Below, in pieces: positions 30,350-40,646 of a stretch of 64,000 nt of DNA. The translations under genes and the position numbers were made by a program. How positions within the stretch are numbered: the stretch's first letter is position 1; the number at the start of each line of letters is the position of its first letter. Where the stretch lies: positions 1 through 64,000 of the forward strand of contig CANHRS010000001.1 in assembly GCA_947463445.1 (NCBI GenBank), in the 5' to 3' direction. The notes below the pieces were generated by a model. It was given only the letters and a program-made list of their open reading frames with translations, had not been told where the DNA came from and searched no databases. This DNA is from Flavobacteriia bacterium (GTDB taxonomy: Bacteria; Bacteroidota; Bacteroidia; Flavobacteriales_D; Crocinitomicaceae).

Positions 30350-31465
30350 CTATTTACTTGTTGCTAGAATGTTCTCCGCAACCTTTTCGCTCGCACTTCC
30401 ATTACCCAACATTTCAATTAATGTCGCACAATCTTTTGCTTGTTGCGCACGTTTTTCACCTCCTTGTAGAACAAACGATAGTTCTTCCGCAACTTGATCT
30501 ACATTACAAGCATCTTGTATCAATTCACGCACTACTTCTCTATCGAAAATTAAATTTACCAGCGAAATAAACTTAATTTTTATCAAGCGTTTTGCGATTG
30601 TGTAGGATATTGGTGACGCAATGTAACACACTACTTGTGGAACTCCAAAAAGTGCTGTTTCTAATGTCGCAGTGCCAGAAGTAACTAATGCTGCTTCTGC
30701 AGATTCTAGAATTTCATATGTTTTTCCAAACAAAATTTTCGCATTATAACCCTCAATAAATGGCGCATAAAAAGTTTCTTCCAATGAAGGTGCTCCAGCA
30801 ATAACAAATTGATAATTTGAAAATTTACCTGCGGCCTCCAACATGACAGGTAGCTTAGTTCTAACCTCTTGCCGCCTGCTCCCAGGTAAAATTGCTACAA
30901 TCGGCTTTTCTACCCCCATAACCGTCGCGCGTCCCTCGTCCCTCGTCCCTCGATAGTCCGCAATAGCATCTACTAATGGGTTTCCAACATATACTACATC
31001 AAAATCATACTTCTTGAAAAAAGCAGTTTCAAAAGGAAAAATGGTAAATAATGTATCTACGTACTTTTTGATTTTATATACACGAGACTCTTTCCAAGCC
31101 CACACTTTCGGAGATATGTAATAATAAACCTTGATTCCTTGTGATTTAGCCCATTTTGCCATGCGCAAATTAAATCCAGGATAATCAATTAAAACGAGTG
31201 CATCCGGTTGAAATAACAGAATATCCTCCTTACACTTTTTGAAATTTTGTACAATACGACCTAAATTCATTACAACTTCCACAAAGCCCATAAAAGCCAA
31301 AGCTTTATAATGTTTTTCTGGCTTCCGAGACGCTGCTTTCTCCATTAAATCACCACCCCAAAAACGAAGGTCAATGGCGGCGTCTTTTTGAATTAATGCC
31401 TTGATTAAATTGGATCCATGTAAATCACCCGATGCTTCTCCAGCTATTAAAAAAAGCTTCATCAA
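30350..31465 (-). CDS. lpxB: lipid-A-disaccharide synthase
   Basis: MKLFLIAGEASGDLHGSNLI, ILPGSRRQEV, ATLETALFGVPQVVCY. Confidence 0.95.
   Translation of the reverse strand: MMKLFLIAGEASGDLHGSNLIKALIQKDAAIDLRFWGGDLMEKAASRKPEKHYKALAFMGFVEVVMNLGRIVQNFKKCKEDILLFQPDALVLIDYPGFNLRMAKWAKSQGIKVYYYISPKVWAWKESRVYKIKKYVDTLFTIFPFETAFFKKYDFDVVYVGNPLVDAIADYRGTRDEGRATVMGVEKPIVAILPGSRRQEVRTKLPVMLEAAGKFSNYQFVIAGAPSLEETFYAPFIEGYNAKILFGKTYEILESAEAALVTSGTATLETALFGVPQVVCYIASPISYTIAKRLIKIKFISLVNLIFDREVVRELIQDACNVDQVAEELSFVLQGGEKRAQQAKDCATLIEMLGNGSASEKVAENILATSK
30923..30952 (-). repeat. heptanucleotide tandem repeat (GAGGGAC)n inside lpxB
   Basis: Minus strand cgagggacgagggacgagggacgcgcgacg encoding RGTRDEGRATV. 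Confidence 0.85.
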
Positions 31466-31466
31466 G

Positions 31467-31784
31467 TTATTTTATATATTGAACGTACACGATGTAAGGA
31501 ATAAAAGACATCGATGCTAAAATAATTCCTGTGGTAAAGTTATAGCGACGTTTATTTAAAGACCAATAAAACCAACTGAGATTAGCAATCACCGAAATCG
31601 AAAGAATTTTACAACGAAAAATATCATTCGTAAAAAACATATCCCAATAATAATCAAATTTTAAAAAACTTGAATTATCAATCCAAGGATAAATAAACTC
31701 CACAATAGGTGTCGCTAAAAAAACGGTTACTAATCCAAGTAATAGTCCGTATGTATGCTGTTTACTCCAATAGCGTAGATTCAT
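31467..31784 (-). CDS. hypothetical membrane protein
   Basis: 105 aa, hydrophobic segments, 1 bp from lpxB start. Confidence 0.6.
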   Translation of the reverse strand: MNLRYWSKQHTYGLLLGLVTVFLATPIVEFIYPWIDNSSFLKFDYYWDMFFTNDIFRCKILSISVIANLSWFYWSLNKRRYNFTTGIILASMSFIPYIVYVQYIK

Positions 31785-31853
31785 AACTCAAAGATAAAGA
31801 CTTTTTGTTTTGAAACATTTAATATAATTGAAATTAAATCTACATTTGTTAAT

Positions 31854-32246
31854 ATGAATCAATCCCTCGGAAAAGAATACAAACTCTGCAGTCAAAAAAT
31901 TATACAACAAATTTTTGAAGAAAAACGCAGTGTGAAACAATTTCCGTTTGTACTGAATTATTGTTTCTCCGAATTACCTTCAGAAAAATCATTTCAAATC
32001 GTAATAGCAGCACCTAAACGAATTTTCAGAAAAGCACACGACAGAAACAGAATTAAACGTTTATGCAAAGAAACTATTCGAAAAAATAAATATATATTAG
32101 AAGAATACCTAACGGAAAACAAACAACAATTAGCCTTATTTTTTGTCTATACAAACAAAGAAGAAATGGTCTATGAAGTTCTTTTTAAAAAAACGGAAAC
32201 ACTCTTTAAAAAATTAATCACAGAATTCAGTAAATTAGACGCTTAA
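31854..32246 (+). CDS. rnpA: ribonuclease P protein component
   Basis: APKRIFRKAHDRNRIKRLCKETIRKNK. Confidence 0.92.
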   Translation: MNQSLGKEYKLCSQKIIQQIFEEKRSVKQFPFVLNYCFSELPSEKSFQIVIAAPKRIFRKAHDRNRIKRLCKETIRKNKYILEEYLTENKQQLALFFVYTNKEEMVYEVLFKKTETLFKKLITEFSKLDA

Positions 32247-32252
32247 TTCATC

Positions 32253-33896
32253 TTGAAACACATGTATATTATGCAAAAAATACTTTTTTTAGTTCTTACT
32301 CTCATCATAACTGTAAAAATATCCGCCCAATCTAATGGATTCGAGCTGATCAAAGGAATGGAATTAATGGATTTAATCCACCAAAATCTAGAATTGCATT
32401 ATGTCGATGAACCGAAGCCAGGAAAACTTTGCAAGGTCGCAATTGACGCCATGTTGAAAGAACTAGACCCATATACAGTTTATTACCATGAAGCTAACAT
32501 GGAAGATTATAGAATGATGACGACTGGTCAATATGGTGGTATCGGTGCATTAATTCGTAAAATCGATAATTGCATATATATATCTGAACCTTACGAAGGA
32601 AATCCTGCACAAAAAGCAGGGTTAAAAGCAGGGGATAAAATCATTTCTATTGATGGGAAAGATATGTGTAATAAAACTTCCGACGATGTTTCAGCTGCTT
32701 TGAAAGGCCCTAAAGGAACTACAATTCAAGTAAAGGTATTGCGAGATGGTAAAGAAATAAACATACCTATTACAAGAGATGAAATAAAAATTCCAGATGT
32801 ACCCTATGCTGGTATACTTTCTAAAAATATTGGATACATCAAATTAAATAGTTTTACGCAAACAGCATCTGAAGAAGTAATAAAGGCGTTTAAAGATTTG
32901 AAAAGTCAAGGAATGAAAGAGTTAATCTTAGATTTACGTGATAACGGAGGAGGATTACTCATGGAAGCTGTTAAAATTGTAAATATGTTCATCCCTAAAA
33001 ATCAACTCGTTGTTAGCACAAAAGGCAGAATTCAAGATGAAAATAAACTATACATTACATCAGAAGAGCCTCTTGACCTTACGATTCCTTTAGTCGTATT
33101 AATTGATGAAGGGTCCGCTTCAGCAAGCGAAATTGTTTCTGGTAGTTTACAAGATTTAGACCGTGCTGTAATTATCGGAACCACATCTTATGGTAAAGGG
33201 TTAGTACAACGTACATTCGACCTAAAATATGGTTCAAAAATGAAACTGACAATTGCAAAATATTACACTCCTTCTGGAAGATGTGTGCAAAAATTAGAAT
33301 ACTACGAAAAAGCGGAAGGTGAACGTCCACATGCAATTGCAGATTCTTTAATCAAAAAATTTAAAACTACAAACGGAAGAGAAGTGATTGATGGAAGAGG
33401 TATTGAACCAGATATCAAAATAAAAGAAAAAGAATTTAGCAGACTAACTGCAATGTTAGTAAACAAAAACTTCATCTTTAATTACGCTACTAACTACGCC
33501 AACACACACACTTCTATACCGGAAGCTGGTACTTTTGCATTAACTAAAGAGGATTACGAAGATTTTAAAAAATTAGTTTTAAAAGACACGTTTGACTATA
33601 CAACTGCTTCAGAAGAAATGCTACGTAAAATGCGTAAAACCGCTGAAGAAGAAGGTTATTTCGACGATTCAAAAACAGAATATGAGGCGTTATTCAAAAA
33701 ATTAACCCCTTCAAAAGAAAGTGATTTAGAAAAATTTAAAGTGGAGATTAGTAATATTTTGGAGAATGAAATCGTATCAAGATTTTATTTCCAAAAAGGA
33801 AGAGCAATTCATGCGTTTAAATCCGATAATTTCGTCGAAAAAGCAAAAGAAATTATACTAAATTCGAAAGAAATAAATACGATTTTGAAAAAATAA
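32253..33896 (+). CDS. S41 family C-terminal processing peptidase (PDZ)
   Basis: GQYGGIGALI...AGLKAGDKIISIDGK, DLRDNGGGLL, LIDEGSASASEIVSGSLQD. Confidence 0.93.
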   Translation: MKHMYIMQKILFLVLTLIITVKISAQSNGFELIKGMELMDLIHQNLELHYVDEPKPGKLCKVAIDAMLKELDPYTVYYHEANMEDYRMMTTGQYGGIGALIRKIDNCIYISEPYEGNPAQKAGLKAGDKIISIDGKDMCNKTSDDVSAALKGPKGTTIQVKVLRDGKEINIPITRDEIKIPDVPYAGILSKNIGYIKLNSFTQTASEEVIKAFKDLKSQGMKELILDLRDNGGGLLMEAVKIVNMFIPKNQLVVSTKGRIQDENKLYITSEEPLDLTIPLVVLIDEGSASASEIVSGSLQDLDRAVIIGTTSYGKGLVQRTFDLKYGSKMKLTIAKYYTPSGRCVQKLEYYEKAEGERPHAIADSLIKKFKTTNGREVIDGRGIEPDIKIKEKEFSRLTAMLVNKNFIFNYATNYANTHTSIPEAGTFALTKEDYEDFKKLVLKDTFDYTTASEEMLRKMRKTAEEEGYFDDSKTEYEALFKKLTPSKESDLEKFKVEISNILENEIVSRFYFQKGRAIHAFKSDNFVEKAKEIILNSKEINTILKK

Positions 33897-33909
33897 TCGT
33901 TAGTATCGT

Positions 33910-35454
33910 ATGTTTCTTCAAAAAATGAATCCAAAAAACACCCAATTACTTTTATTAGTTGGTTGCTTATTCGTTCTAATTGGACTTCTATTTAGTAAGG
34001 CAATATTATCTTTAAGTACCGCATATTTAATACTGTTATTTATTTTGTTCGGAAACTATTCAGAAGGTTTTATACGAATACAAAAAAATATATCCCTACT
34101 TCTATTTATCCTTTTCATTGGATTTTATATTACCTCATTATTTTGGTCTAAACTAATTATTTCAGGACTTTCAGACTTACTCTCCAAAGGCAATTTAATT
34201 CTTTTACCGATAATTTTAGTTGCATTACCAGTTTTATCGAATAAAAACAAAGCAATCATTTTACAACTTTTTGCAGGTTTAGTAATTATTGAAAGTTGTA
34301 TAAATTTTAGTAATTTTTATCTAAATTACTCTCCGGATAAAGACATAAGAACAATGTCTTTATTTGTTTCACACATTCGTTTCTCCTTATTTGTTGTTTT
34401 TGCACTATGCATTCTAGCCTATCAAAAAATCGCGAAAATTAGCACTAATATACTACGCTGGATGGGAATAGTTTGGTTGCTTTTTTATATCTACTATGCA
34501 CAAGTATTAAGCGGTGTATTAGCACTACTAATATGTATTTTTGTTTCTTTAATACTCGGGATAAAGAGCACCCATAAAAGAGTAGTAATGTATTCACTTA
34601 TAGTTTTAACTGCTATTATTTCATCTTTAGGTGTTTTTATTTTTAATACTTCTTCCAACGAAAAAATAAACATCCAAGCATATCCTACACATACAAAACT
34701 AGGACATCTATATTTTCACGATACTACGTCAAATGCAACGGAAAATGGATATCCATTACATTGTTTTATTAATGAAAAAGAGTTAGATAGCACTTGGAAG
34801 ACAAAATCAACTATTGCACTCACATCTTTGACAAAAAACAACTTTAACTACCATACTGTATTGATACGCTACTTAACATCTAAAGGACTCACAAAAGATG
34901 CAGAAGGGATAAATAAATTGTCCAATCAGGACATAAAAAACATTGAATTAGGAATTCCTACTATTTTAAGCTTACAAACTGGTTTACAAAACAGATTAAA
35001 CGAGTTACATTATCAATTAAATTGTTTTGAAAATCCAAATGGTCATAGTATTTTACAACGCTTAGAATATTGGAAAACTGGATGGTCCATTTTTAAAAAA
35101 AACTGGTTTATAGGAACTGGAATTGGAGATTATAAAGAAGCATACCAAACAGAATACATGAATTTGAACTCGCTACTTCAACAAAAGAACAGACTAGAAA
35201 GCCATAACCAATTTTTAGGAATCGCAATAGCTACAGGTAGTGTCGGATTATTATTATTCTTACTGCATTTGACCTATACCTTTCGAATATTCTGGCAAAA
35301 AAAAGAGGTAATACCTGTCCTTTTTCTTTCGATATGTATATCCTCTTTTTTAGTAGAAGATACATTAACAACTTTGGCGGGTATGAGCTTTTTTAGTTTT
35401 TTTATAGGATTATTTTTAACAAATAATTCTATAAAAAACGAAGTAAATAATTAA
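33910..35454 (+). CDS. O-antigen ligase/polymerase family membrane protein
   Basis: Multi-TM; FGNYSEG..., WKTGWSIFKKNWFIGTGIGDYKEAYQTEY, ESHNQFLGIAIATGSVGLLLF. Confidence 0.8.
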   Translation: MFLQKMNPKNTQLLLLVGCLFVLIGLLFSKAILSLSTAYLILLFILFGNYSEGFIRIQKNISLLLFILFIGFYITSLFWSKLIISGLSDLLSKGNLILLPIILVALPVLSNKNKAIILQLFAGLVIIESCINFSNFYLNYSPDKDIRTMSLFVSHIRFSLFVVFALCILAYQKIAKISTNILRWMGIVWLLFYIYYAQVLSGVLALLICIFVSLILGIKSTHKRVVMYSLIVLTAIISSLGVFIFNTSSNEKINIQAYPTHTKLGHLYFHDTTSNATENGYPLHCFINEKELDSTWKTKSTIALTSLTKNNFNYHTVLIRYLTSKGLTKDAEGINKLSNQDIKNIELGIPTILSLQTGLQNRLNELHYQLNCFENPNGHSILQRLEYWKTGWSIFKKNWFIGTGIGDYKEAYQTEYMNLNSLLQQKNRLESHNQFLGIAIATGSVGLLLFLLHLTYTFRIFWQKKEVIPVLFLSICISSFLVEDTLTTLAGMSFFSFFIGLFLTNNSIKNEVNN

Positions 35455-37004
35455 GCATTCAACTTAACAAAATTCACTTTTTCTTCTCCAGAGTTCTTTT
35501 GGATACGCAACACATAATTTCCAGCCGGTAAATCGCTAAAATCAAGGGGTAATTTATGCACTTCTTGTGTTAACATGCCTTCATACATATTTTGTTGCTC
35601 TTGCCCTAATAATGAATAAACGGATACTTTGACAAATTCATTCGCTGTAACAAACCGAAGTGTTGCAGTAATTGAGATAGGATTAGGATACAGCAAAGTC
35701 AGTGTACCATCTTCCGCTACTTCATCCATACGTAATGTACATCCACCAATTATACGATGAAACTTAATTTCATGTGCAAACATTTTTTGAATATCTATAG
35801 GGGATACCTCAAACCAATCTTTTAATATAGAAGCATATACATCCCTGAAATCAATCTCCATTGGAACACCGTCTTGGTGAGTTATCTGATCCGAAATAAC
35901 CGGATTGCTTCCGTAAATAGGAGTTTCTAAACAAGATCCAAACAAAAATAATGGAGCTGCATCTCCATGATCCGTTCCAAAACTAGCATTAGAAGCAATT
36001 TGTCGACCAAACTCTGAAAATGTCATCCCTGCTACGCGTTTATCTAAGCCAAGCAAATTAAGGTCATCCTGAAAGGCTTCTATTGCATCTGAAACTGATT
36101 GTAATAAATTAGCATGGTTGCCTAGTGTTGTGTCCGATTCTAATACTTGTGAATCATGGGTGTCAAAACCAGATACATTAACAACATACACATTCGTTTT
36201 CAAACCACCTGAAATCATTTGAGCTACGTATTTCAACTGCCTAGCTATCTGATTTTTAATATCGTATTTTTGGGATAAATTTTTGCCTTTTTTCGCAGCC
36301 TCAAGTACACGTGTCCCGTATTTGTTTGTTTGAGCGATAATTGTACTTAAAAATTCCATGTGACTACCATAATAGCTTCCATCATTCACTGCTGTGGATA
36401 ATGAAACATTTAATGCGTCATTTGGATTATTAACCGTATGTGAGAAATTACCTAAAACACCTTGACAAGTAGCAGATACTTCATAACCCATACTAATTGC
36501 AAACGGATCTTTATATGTTTCATTTGGAAAACCATCTGGAAACCCCGGAAAATCATTCTCAAAATTTCTACCTAACCAACCTGTTGTAATCGTTTGTTCT
36601 AGTGAACCACTTGTCCAAATATCTGTTGAACGAAAATGAGATCGATTTTGCGTTGGATAACCTACATTTTGTATCACAGATAATTTACCTTTCTGTAGTA
36701 AATTGGCCATCCCTGTCATTGCAGGATGAAAAGCATTTTTAGTAGTGATTGGAATCAACTTATTCTCTGGAAGAATGATATTTGTTCGTTGCTTGTATAA
36801 ATTAGCATATGCATCCATAGGAATAACAGTATTTAAACCATCGTTTCCTCCATTAAGACAAATTAATACCAATACTTTATCTTCTACACTTCGTTTTAAA
36901 TTAAATAAGGGTTCCGTTATTGCAGCATAACTATAATTCTTAAACATGAAAGGTATAGTCAACGATGCAAGAGCTGAATTTTTAATAAATTTTCTTCTTT
37001 CCAT
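35451..37004 (-). CDS. DUF1501 domain-containing protein with Tat-like signal and T9SS-like C-terminal sorting domain
   Basis: MERRKFIKNSALASLTIPF; LVLICLNGGNDGLNTVIP; C-term LLYPNPISITATLRF...LPAGNYVLRIQ. Confidence 0.85.
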   Translation of the reverse strand: MERRKFIKNSALASLTIPFMFKNYSYAAITEPLFNLKRSVEDKVLVLICLNGGNDGLNTVIPMDAYANLYKQRTNIILPENKLIPITTKNAFHPAMTGMANLLQKGKLSVIQNVGYPTQNRSHFRSTDIWTSGSLEQTITTGWLGRNFENDFPGFPDGFPNETYKDPFAISMGYEVSATCQGVLGNFSHTVNNPNDALNVSLSTAVNDGSYYGSHMEFLSTIIAQTNKYGTRVLEAAKKGKNLSQKYDIKNQIARQLKYVAQMISGGLKTNVYVVNVSGFDTHDSQVLESDTTLGNHANLLQSVSDAIEAFQDDLNLLGLDKRVAGMTFSEFGRQIASNASFGTDHGDAAPLFLFGSCLETPIYGSNPVISDQITHQDGVPMEIDFRDVYASILKDWFEVSPIDIQKMFAHEIKFHRIIGGCTLRMDEVAEDGTLTLLYPNPISITATLRFVTANEFVKVSVYSLLGQEQQNMYEGMLTQEVHKLPLDFSDLPAGNYVLRIQKNSGEEKVNFVKLNA

Positions 37005-37014
37005 AATTCTATCC

Positions 37015-38601
37015 TTAAATTGTTTGAAACTCCGGTAACTTAAATAAACTATCTAAGGTTAATCCAACTCTAGTCATTAGAGCCTTTTTCATCGAGATGT
37101 CTGAAGGATTTTTCACATATTCATCATATTGAACTGTCCACTCAAAATCAGGAAGTCCATTCGTTAAAATAAACCTAAGCTTTGTTTTAGCATCTTGAGT
37201 CAATCCTTTAGGACAAAATACTAATGCTAAATCATCTATTAATTGAACTGGATCGGAAGGGGAAGAAAGTCCTTGAATAAAAGCAATTAAATCTATTTGC
37301 CAAGATTTAGTTTTATCTACTTTAGATGTAAATTTATCTGTTAATGTTAATACGGAAGAAATCAAAAAACGTAAATTAACATAACTAGAATTTATCCACA
37401 ATCTAGTATAATTTGGTGCTTGATAATAGGCAGGCCAACCTCCAACATTCGGTGGTCTAAAATAGTTCATACCCATAACCGCACAAATGCCACCCAACTG
37501 ACTATAAAAATCATAATTAATTGGTGTTGTATAGGAAATCTTAGACCCAGTACTATTTAACATCGAAAACACCAATTCTATTGGATTCTTAATAATAGTA
37601 CCACGATTTGTAATTGCATAAAAATGAGAACTAGACAACAATGCTTTAATGACTGGTTTCAATTCATAATTATGCATGCGTAATAATTGAACCATTGGAT
37701 CAATAACATTTAATTGAACAACCGGAGTTATTGCATAATTTACAAACCATCTATATAATTTTTTACAAATAAATTGCGCAGCATGATCTGTTTCGAATAA
37801 AATATCAATATAATTTGCATATTCATTTTCGTTACCATTTACAACAACTTTATTTCCTAATCTGGATGATAAATTCTTGGTTGTAGTATCGTGTTTACTA
37901 GCAATAAATGTTGCATTTACTTTCGTACTTATACTACTTTGAACACCATCAATTCTCCATCCTGTCAATATTTTTGCTCCTTCTTTTATATCAGATTCTG
38001 TATAATTTGTATAATCTCCCTCACCTACCTGCTCTCCTTTTCCTATAGAAAATAATTCCAATAATTCACGCGAATAATTTTCATTCGGACTATTCTTTGT
38101 ATTTGAATTTCCATTTAAAAATTGCAACATACTTGGATTAATCGTGATTTTTTTAACTAAATCTTTAAAATTTCCAAGTGCATTATCTCGTAATAGCTTA
38201 TAGTAATAATAGGTAGCTCTTGCATCATTACTTTCCTCCACGGCAAAATGATTTTGCCAAAATAACGTCATCTTTTCATGTATACTTAAAGATTCATTAC
38301 TAATATTTTGAAATACCCATCCAGCTAAAGATTCATTACGCGCATTTTGGGTTTCTTGTGGATTTGAAACTGGAAAAGGAGAATCCACCCATGTTTGCCC
38401 CTGACTAACAACTGCTTCTTTGTCACTAACCACCAATGGCAAGTTTGAAGCTGGTAAAATGAGTAATTCATCAATAATAGTTTCCATCCCTTGTTGAGTA
38501 GCATACTTTATTTGCTGAAAAGTAGGGCCAAACATCGTTCTTCTTAGTAAATGAGATGCTACCTGCTCATCCCAAACTCCAGAGTAGGTTTCCAAAGACA
38601 T
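37015..38601 (-). CDS. DUF1800 domain-containing protein
   Basis: HLLRRTMFGPT, EKMTLFWQNHFAV, NENYSRELLELFSIG, RPPNVGGWPAYYQAPNYTRLW. Confidence 0.9.
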   Translation of the reverse strand: MSLETYSGVWDEQVASHLLRRTMFGPTFQQIKYATQQGMETIIDELLILPASNLPLVVSDKEAVVSQGQTWVDSPFPVSNPQETQNARNESLAGWVFQNISNESLSIHEKMTLFWQNHFAVEESNDARATYYYYKLLRDNALGNFKDLVKKITINPSMLQFLNGNSNTKNSPNENYSRELLELFSIGKGEQVGEGDYTNYTESDIKEGAKILTGWRIDGVQSSISTKVNATFIASKHDTTTKNLSSRLGNKVVVNGNENEYANYIDILFETDHAAQFICKKLYRWFVNYAITPVVQLNVIDPMVQLLRMHNYELKPVIKALLSSSHFYAITNRGTIIKNPIELVFSMLNSTGSKISYTTPINYDFYSQLGGICAVMGMNYFRPPNVGGWPAYYQAPNYTRLWINSSYVNLRFLISSVLTLTDKFTSKVDKTKSWQIDLIAFIQGLSSPSDPVQLIDDLALVFCPKGLTQDAKTKLRFILTNGLPDFEWTVQYDEYVKNPSDISMKKALMTRVGLTLDSLFKLPEFQTI

Positions 38602-38604
38602 AAA

Positions 38605-39534
38605 TTATGATTTAGTTTGTATGAAATTAATATTTCGCATTAGTCCATCTTTCTTAGTGCGTTTAACAGCGCTATTCTTAAACAAATTAGAAAACAATTC
38701 ATCTGTCAAATCTTTCCAATCATTTTTAGAATAATTTAACCATCCATTAGCAGAAGAAAATAAAGGCTCAGCGTGCGGCGTTGAAAATCGATTCCATGGA
38801 CAAACATCCTGACATATATCGCACCCAAATATCCAATCTTTCATCTTACCCGAAAACTCGGTTGGTAGGATTTCATCTTTTAATTCAATCGTTAAATAAG
38901 AGATACACTTAGAACCATCCACTACATACGGTTCAACGATAGCATCTGTAGGACATGCATCAATACATCGTGTGCAAGTTCCACAATAATCCTTTATAGG
39001 ACCATCTGCTTCTAATTCTAAATCTATAATTAATTCAGCAATAAAGAAAAAAGACCCTTTTTTAGGGTGAATCAAATTACTATGTTTTCCAACCCAACCT
39101 AAACCGGATTTTTTTGCCCAAACTTTATCCATTACAGGTGCTGAATCCACAAAAACCCGACCATCTACATCCCCAATTTCAGTACGAATACGTTCCAAAA
39201 AAAGTTTTAATTTATCTTTTAAAACAAAATGGTAATCGGTTCCATAAGCATATTTTGAAACATGAAACGAGTCTTCACGCTGTTTTTGTTCAGGATAATA
39301 GTTATATAAAAGAGAAACAACACTTTTTGCACCAGGAACCAATAAACGTGGATCTAATCGCATATCAAAATGATTCTCCATATAAGCCATTTTTCCGTGT
39401 TTAGAATCCTTTAACCATTTTTCCAAACGAGGTGATTCCTCAGCTAAAAATTCAGCTTTAGAAATTCCACAAAATTGAAAACCTAATTCGTATGCAATTT
39501 TCTTTATAATTGAAGTGGAATTAACGGAATTCAT
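38605..39534 (-). CDS. queG: epoxyqueuosine reductase
   Basis: [50 protein letters not shown]. Confidence 0.94.
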   Translation of the reverse strand: MNSVNSTSIIKKIAYELGFQFCGISKAEFLAEESPRLEKWLKDSKHGKMAYMENHFDMRLDPRLLVPGAKSVVSLLYNYYPEQKQREDSFHVSKYAYGTDYHFVLKDKLKLFLERIRTEIGDVDGRVFVDSAPVMDKVWAKKSGLGWVGKHSNLIHPKKGSFFFIAELIIDLELEADGPIKDYCGTCTRCIDACPTDAIVEPYVVDGSKCISYLTIELKDEILPTEFSGKMKDWIFGCDICQDVCPWNRFSTPHAEPLFSSANGWLNYSKNDWKDLTDELFSNLFKNSAVKRTKKDGLMRNINFIQTKS

Positions 39535-39540
39535 AAGCGT

Positions 39541-40566
39541 TTAAAAAAGACCACCTTGAACATAACCAAGATCTCTACCTAAATGTTTATAAGCTTTTTC
39601 AGTAGCTTTTCTTCCACGTTGCGTACGAATTAAAAATCCCTCTTGAATTAAAAAGGGTTCATATACTTCTTCTAATGTACCTGCATTTTCTCCAATGGCC
39701 GTAGCAATTGTAGTTAATCCAACAGGACCACCTTTAAACTTATCGATAATAGCTAATAAAATTCGATTATCCATCTCATCTAAACCATATGCATCCACAT
39801 GTAACGCTTCCAATGCTATATCAGTAATCGCTAAATCGATACTACCATTTCCCTTTACTTGAGCAAAATCTCTAACACGACGTAATAATGCATTTGCAAT
39901 TCGAGGAGTTCCCCGACTTCTACTTGCAATAGCATAAGCCGCTTGTTCATTTATACCAATATGTAATAAATCAGAAGATCTTTCCACAATAGCAGTTAAC
40001 GTTTTGGAATCGTAATATTGTAACCGAGCATTAATACCAAAACGCGCGCGCAAAGGAGACGTAAGTAAACCCGAACGAGTAGTGGCTCCAATTAATGTAA
40101 AAGGATTCAGTGAAATTTGAACAGTACGAGCATTAGGACCACTATCAATTAAAATATCAATTACATAATCCTCCATAGCTGAATATAAATATTCTTCTAC
40201 CACTGGACTTAAACGATGAATTTCATCAATAAATAAAACATCTCCAGTATCTAGGTTTGTTAATAAACCAGCTAAATCACCTGGTTTATCCAATACAGGA
40301 CCACTAGTAACTTTAAATCCAACTCCTAACTCGTTAGCTATAATATTTGCCAAAGTAGTTTTACCAAGCCCAGGAGGTCCATGTAATAAAACATGATCTA
40401 AAGGTTCACCTCTTTGGGTTGCCGCTTGAACAAAGATTTCTAAATTTTCAACAACCTGTTTTTGACCAGCAAAATCAGTCAATTTTTTAGGACGTAATAC
40501 TTTATCGTAATCGTTGTCGTTGGTTTTATCAACCTCCCCGCGATAATCAAATGATTCTTCTTCCAA
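39541..40566 (-). CDS. ruvB: Holliday junction DNA helicase RuvB (likely TTG start)
   Basis: [57 protein letters not shown] track start 40614 (TTG) falls in a terminator hairpin; next in-frame candidate TTG at 40566. Confidence 0.93.
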   Translation of the reverse strand: MEEESFDYRGEVDKTNDNDYDKVLRPKKLTDFAGQKQVVENLEIFVQAATQRGEPLDHVLLHGPPGLGKTTLANIIANELGVGFKVTSGPVLDKPGDLAGLLTNLDTGDVLFIDEIHRLSPVVEEYLYSAMEDYVIDILIDSGPNARTVQISLNPFTLIGATTRSGLLTSPLRARFGINARLQYYDSKTLTAIVERSSDLLHIGINEQAAYAIASRSRGTPRIANALLRRVRDFAQVKGNGSIDLAITDIALEALHVDAYGLDEMDNRILLAIIDKFKGGPVGLTTIATAIGENAGTLEEVYEPFLIQEGFLIRTQRGRKATEKAYKHLGRDLGYVQGGLF

Positions 40567-40590
40567 AACAGTAGTTGTAAATGATAATAC

Positions 40591-40630
40591 AAAAATAAAA
40601 AAGCCTCCTAACAAATGTTAGAAGGCTTTC
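40591..40630 (-). terminator. intrinsic terminator of act-cox operon
   Basis: Minus strand aaagccttctaac-attt-gttaggaggctttttttattttt. Confidence 0.8.
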
Positions 40631-40646
40631 AAATATTATAAACAGA

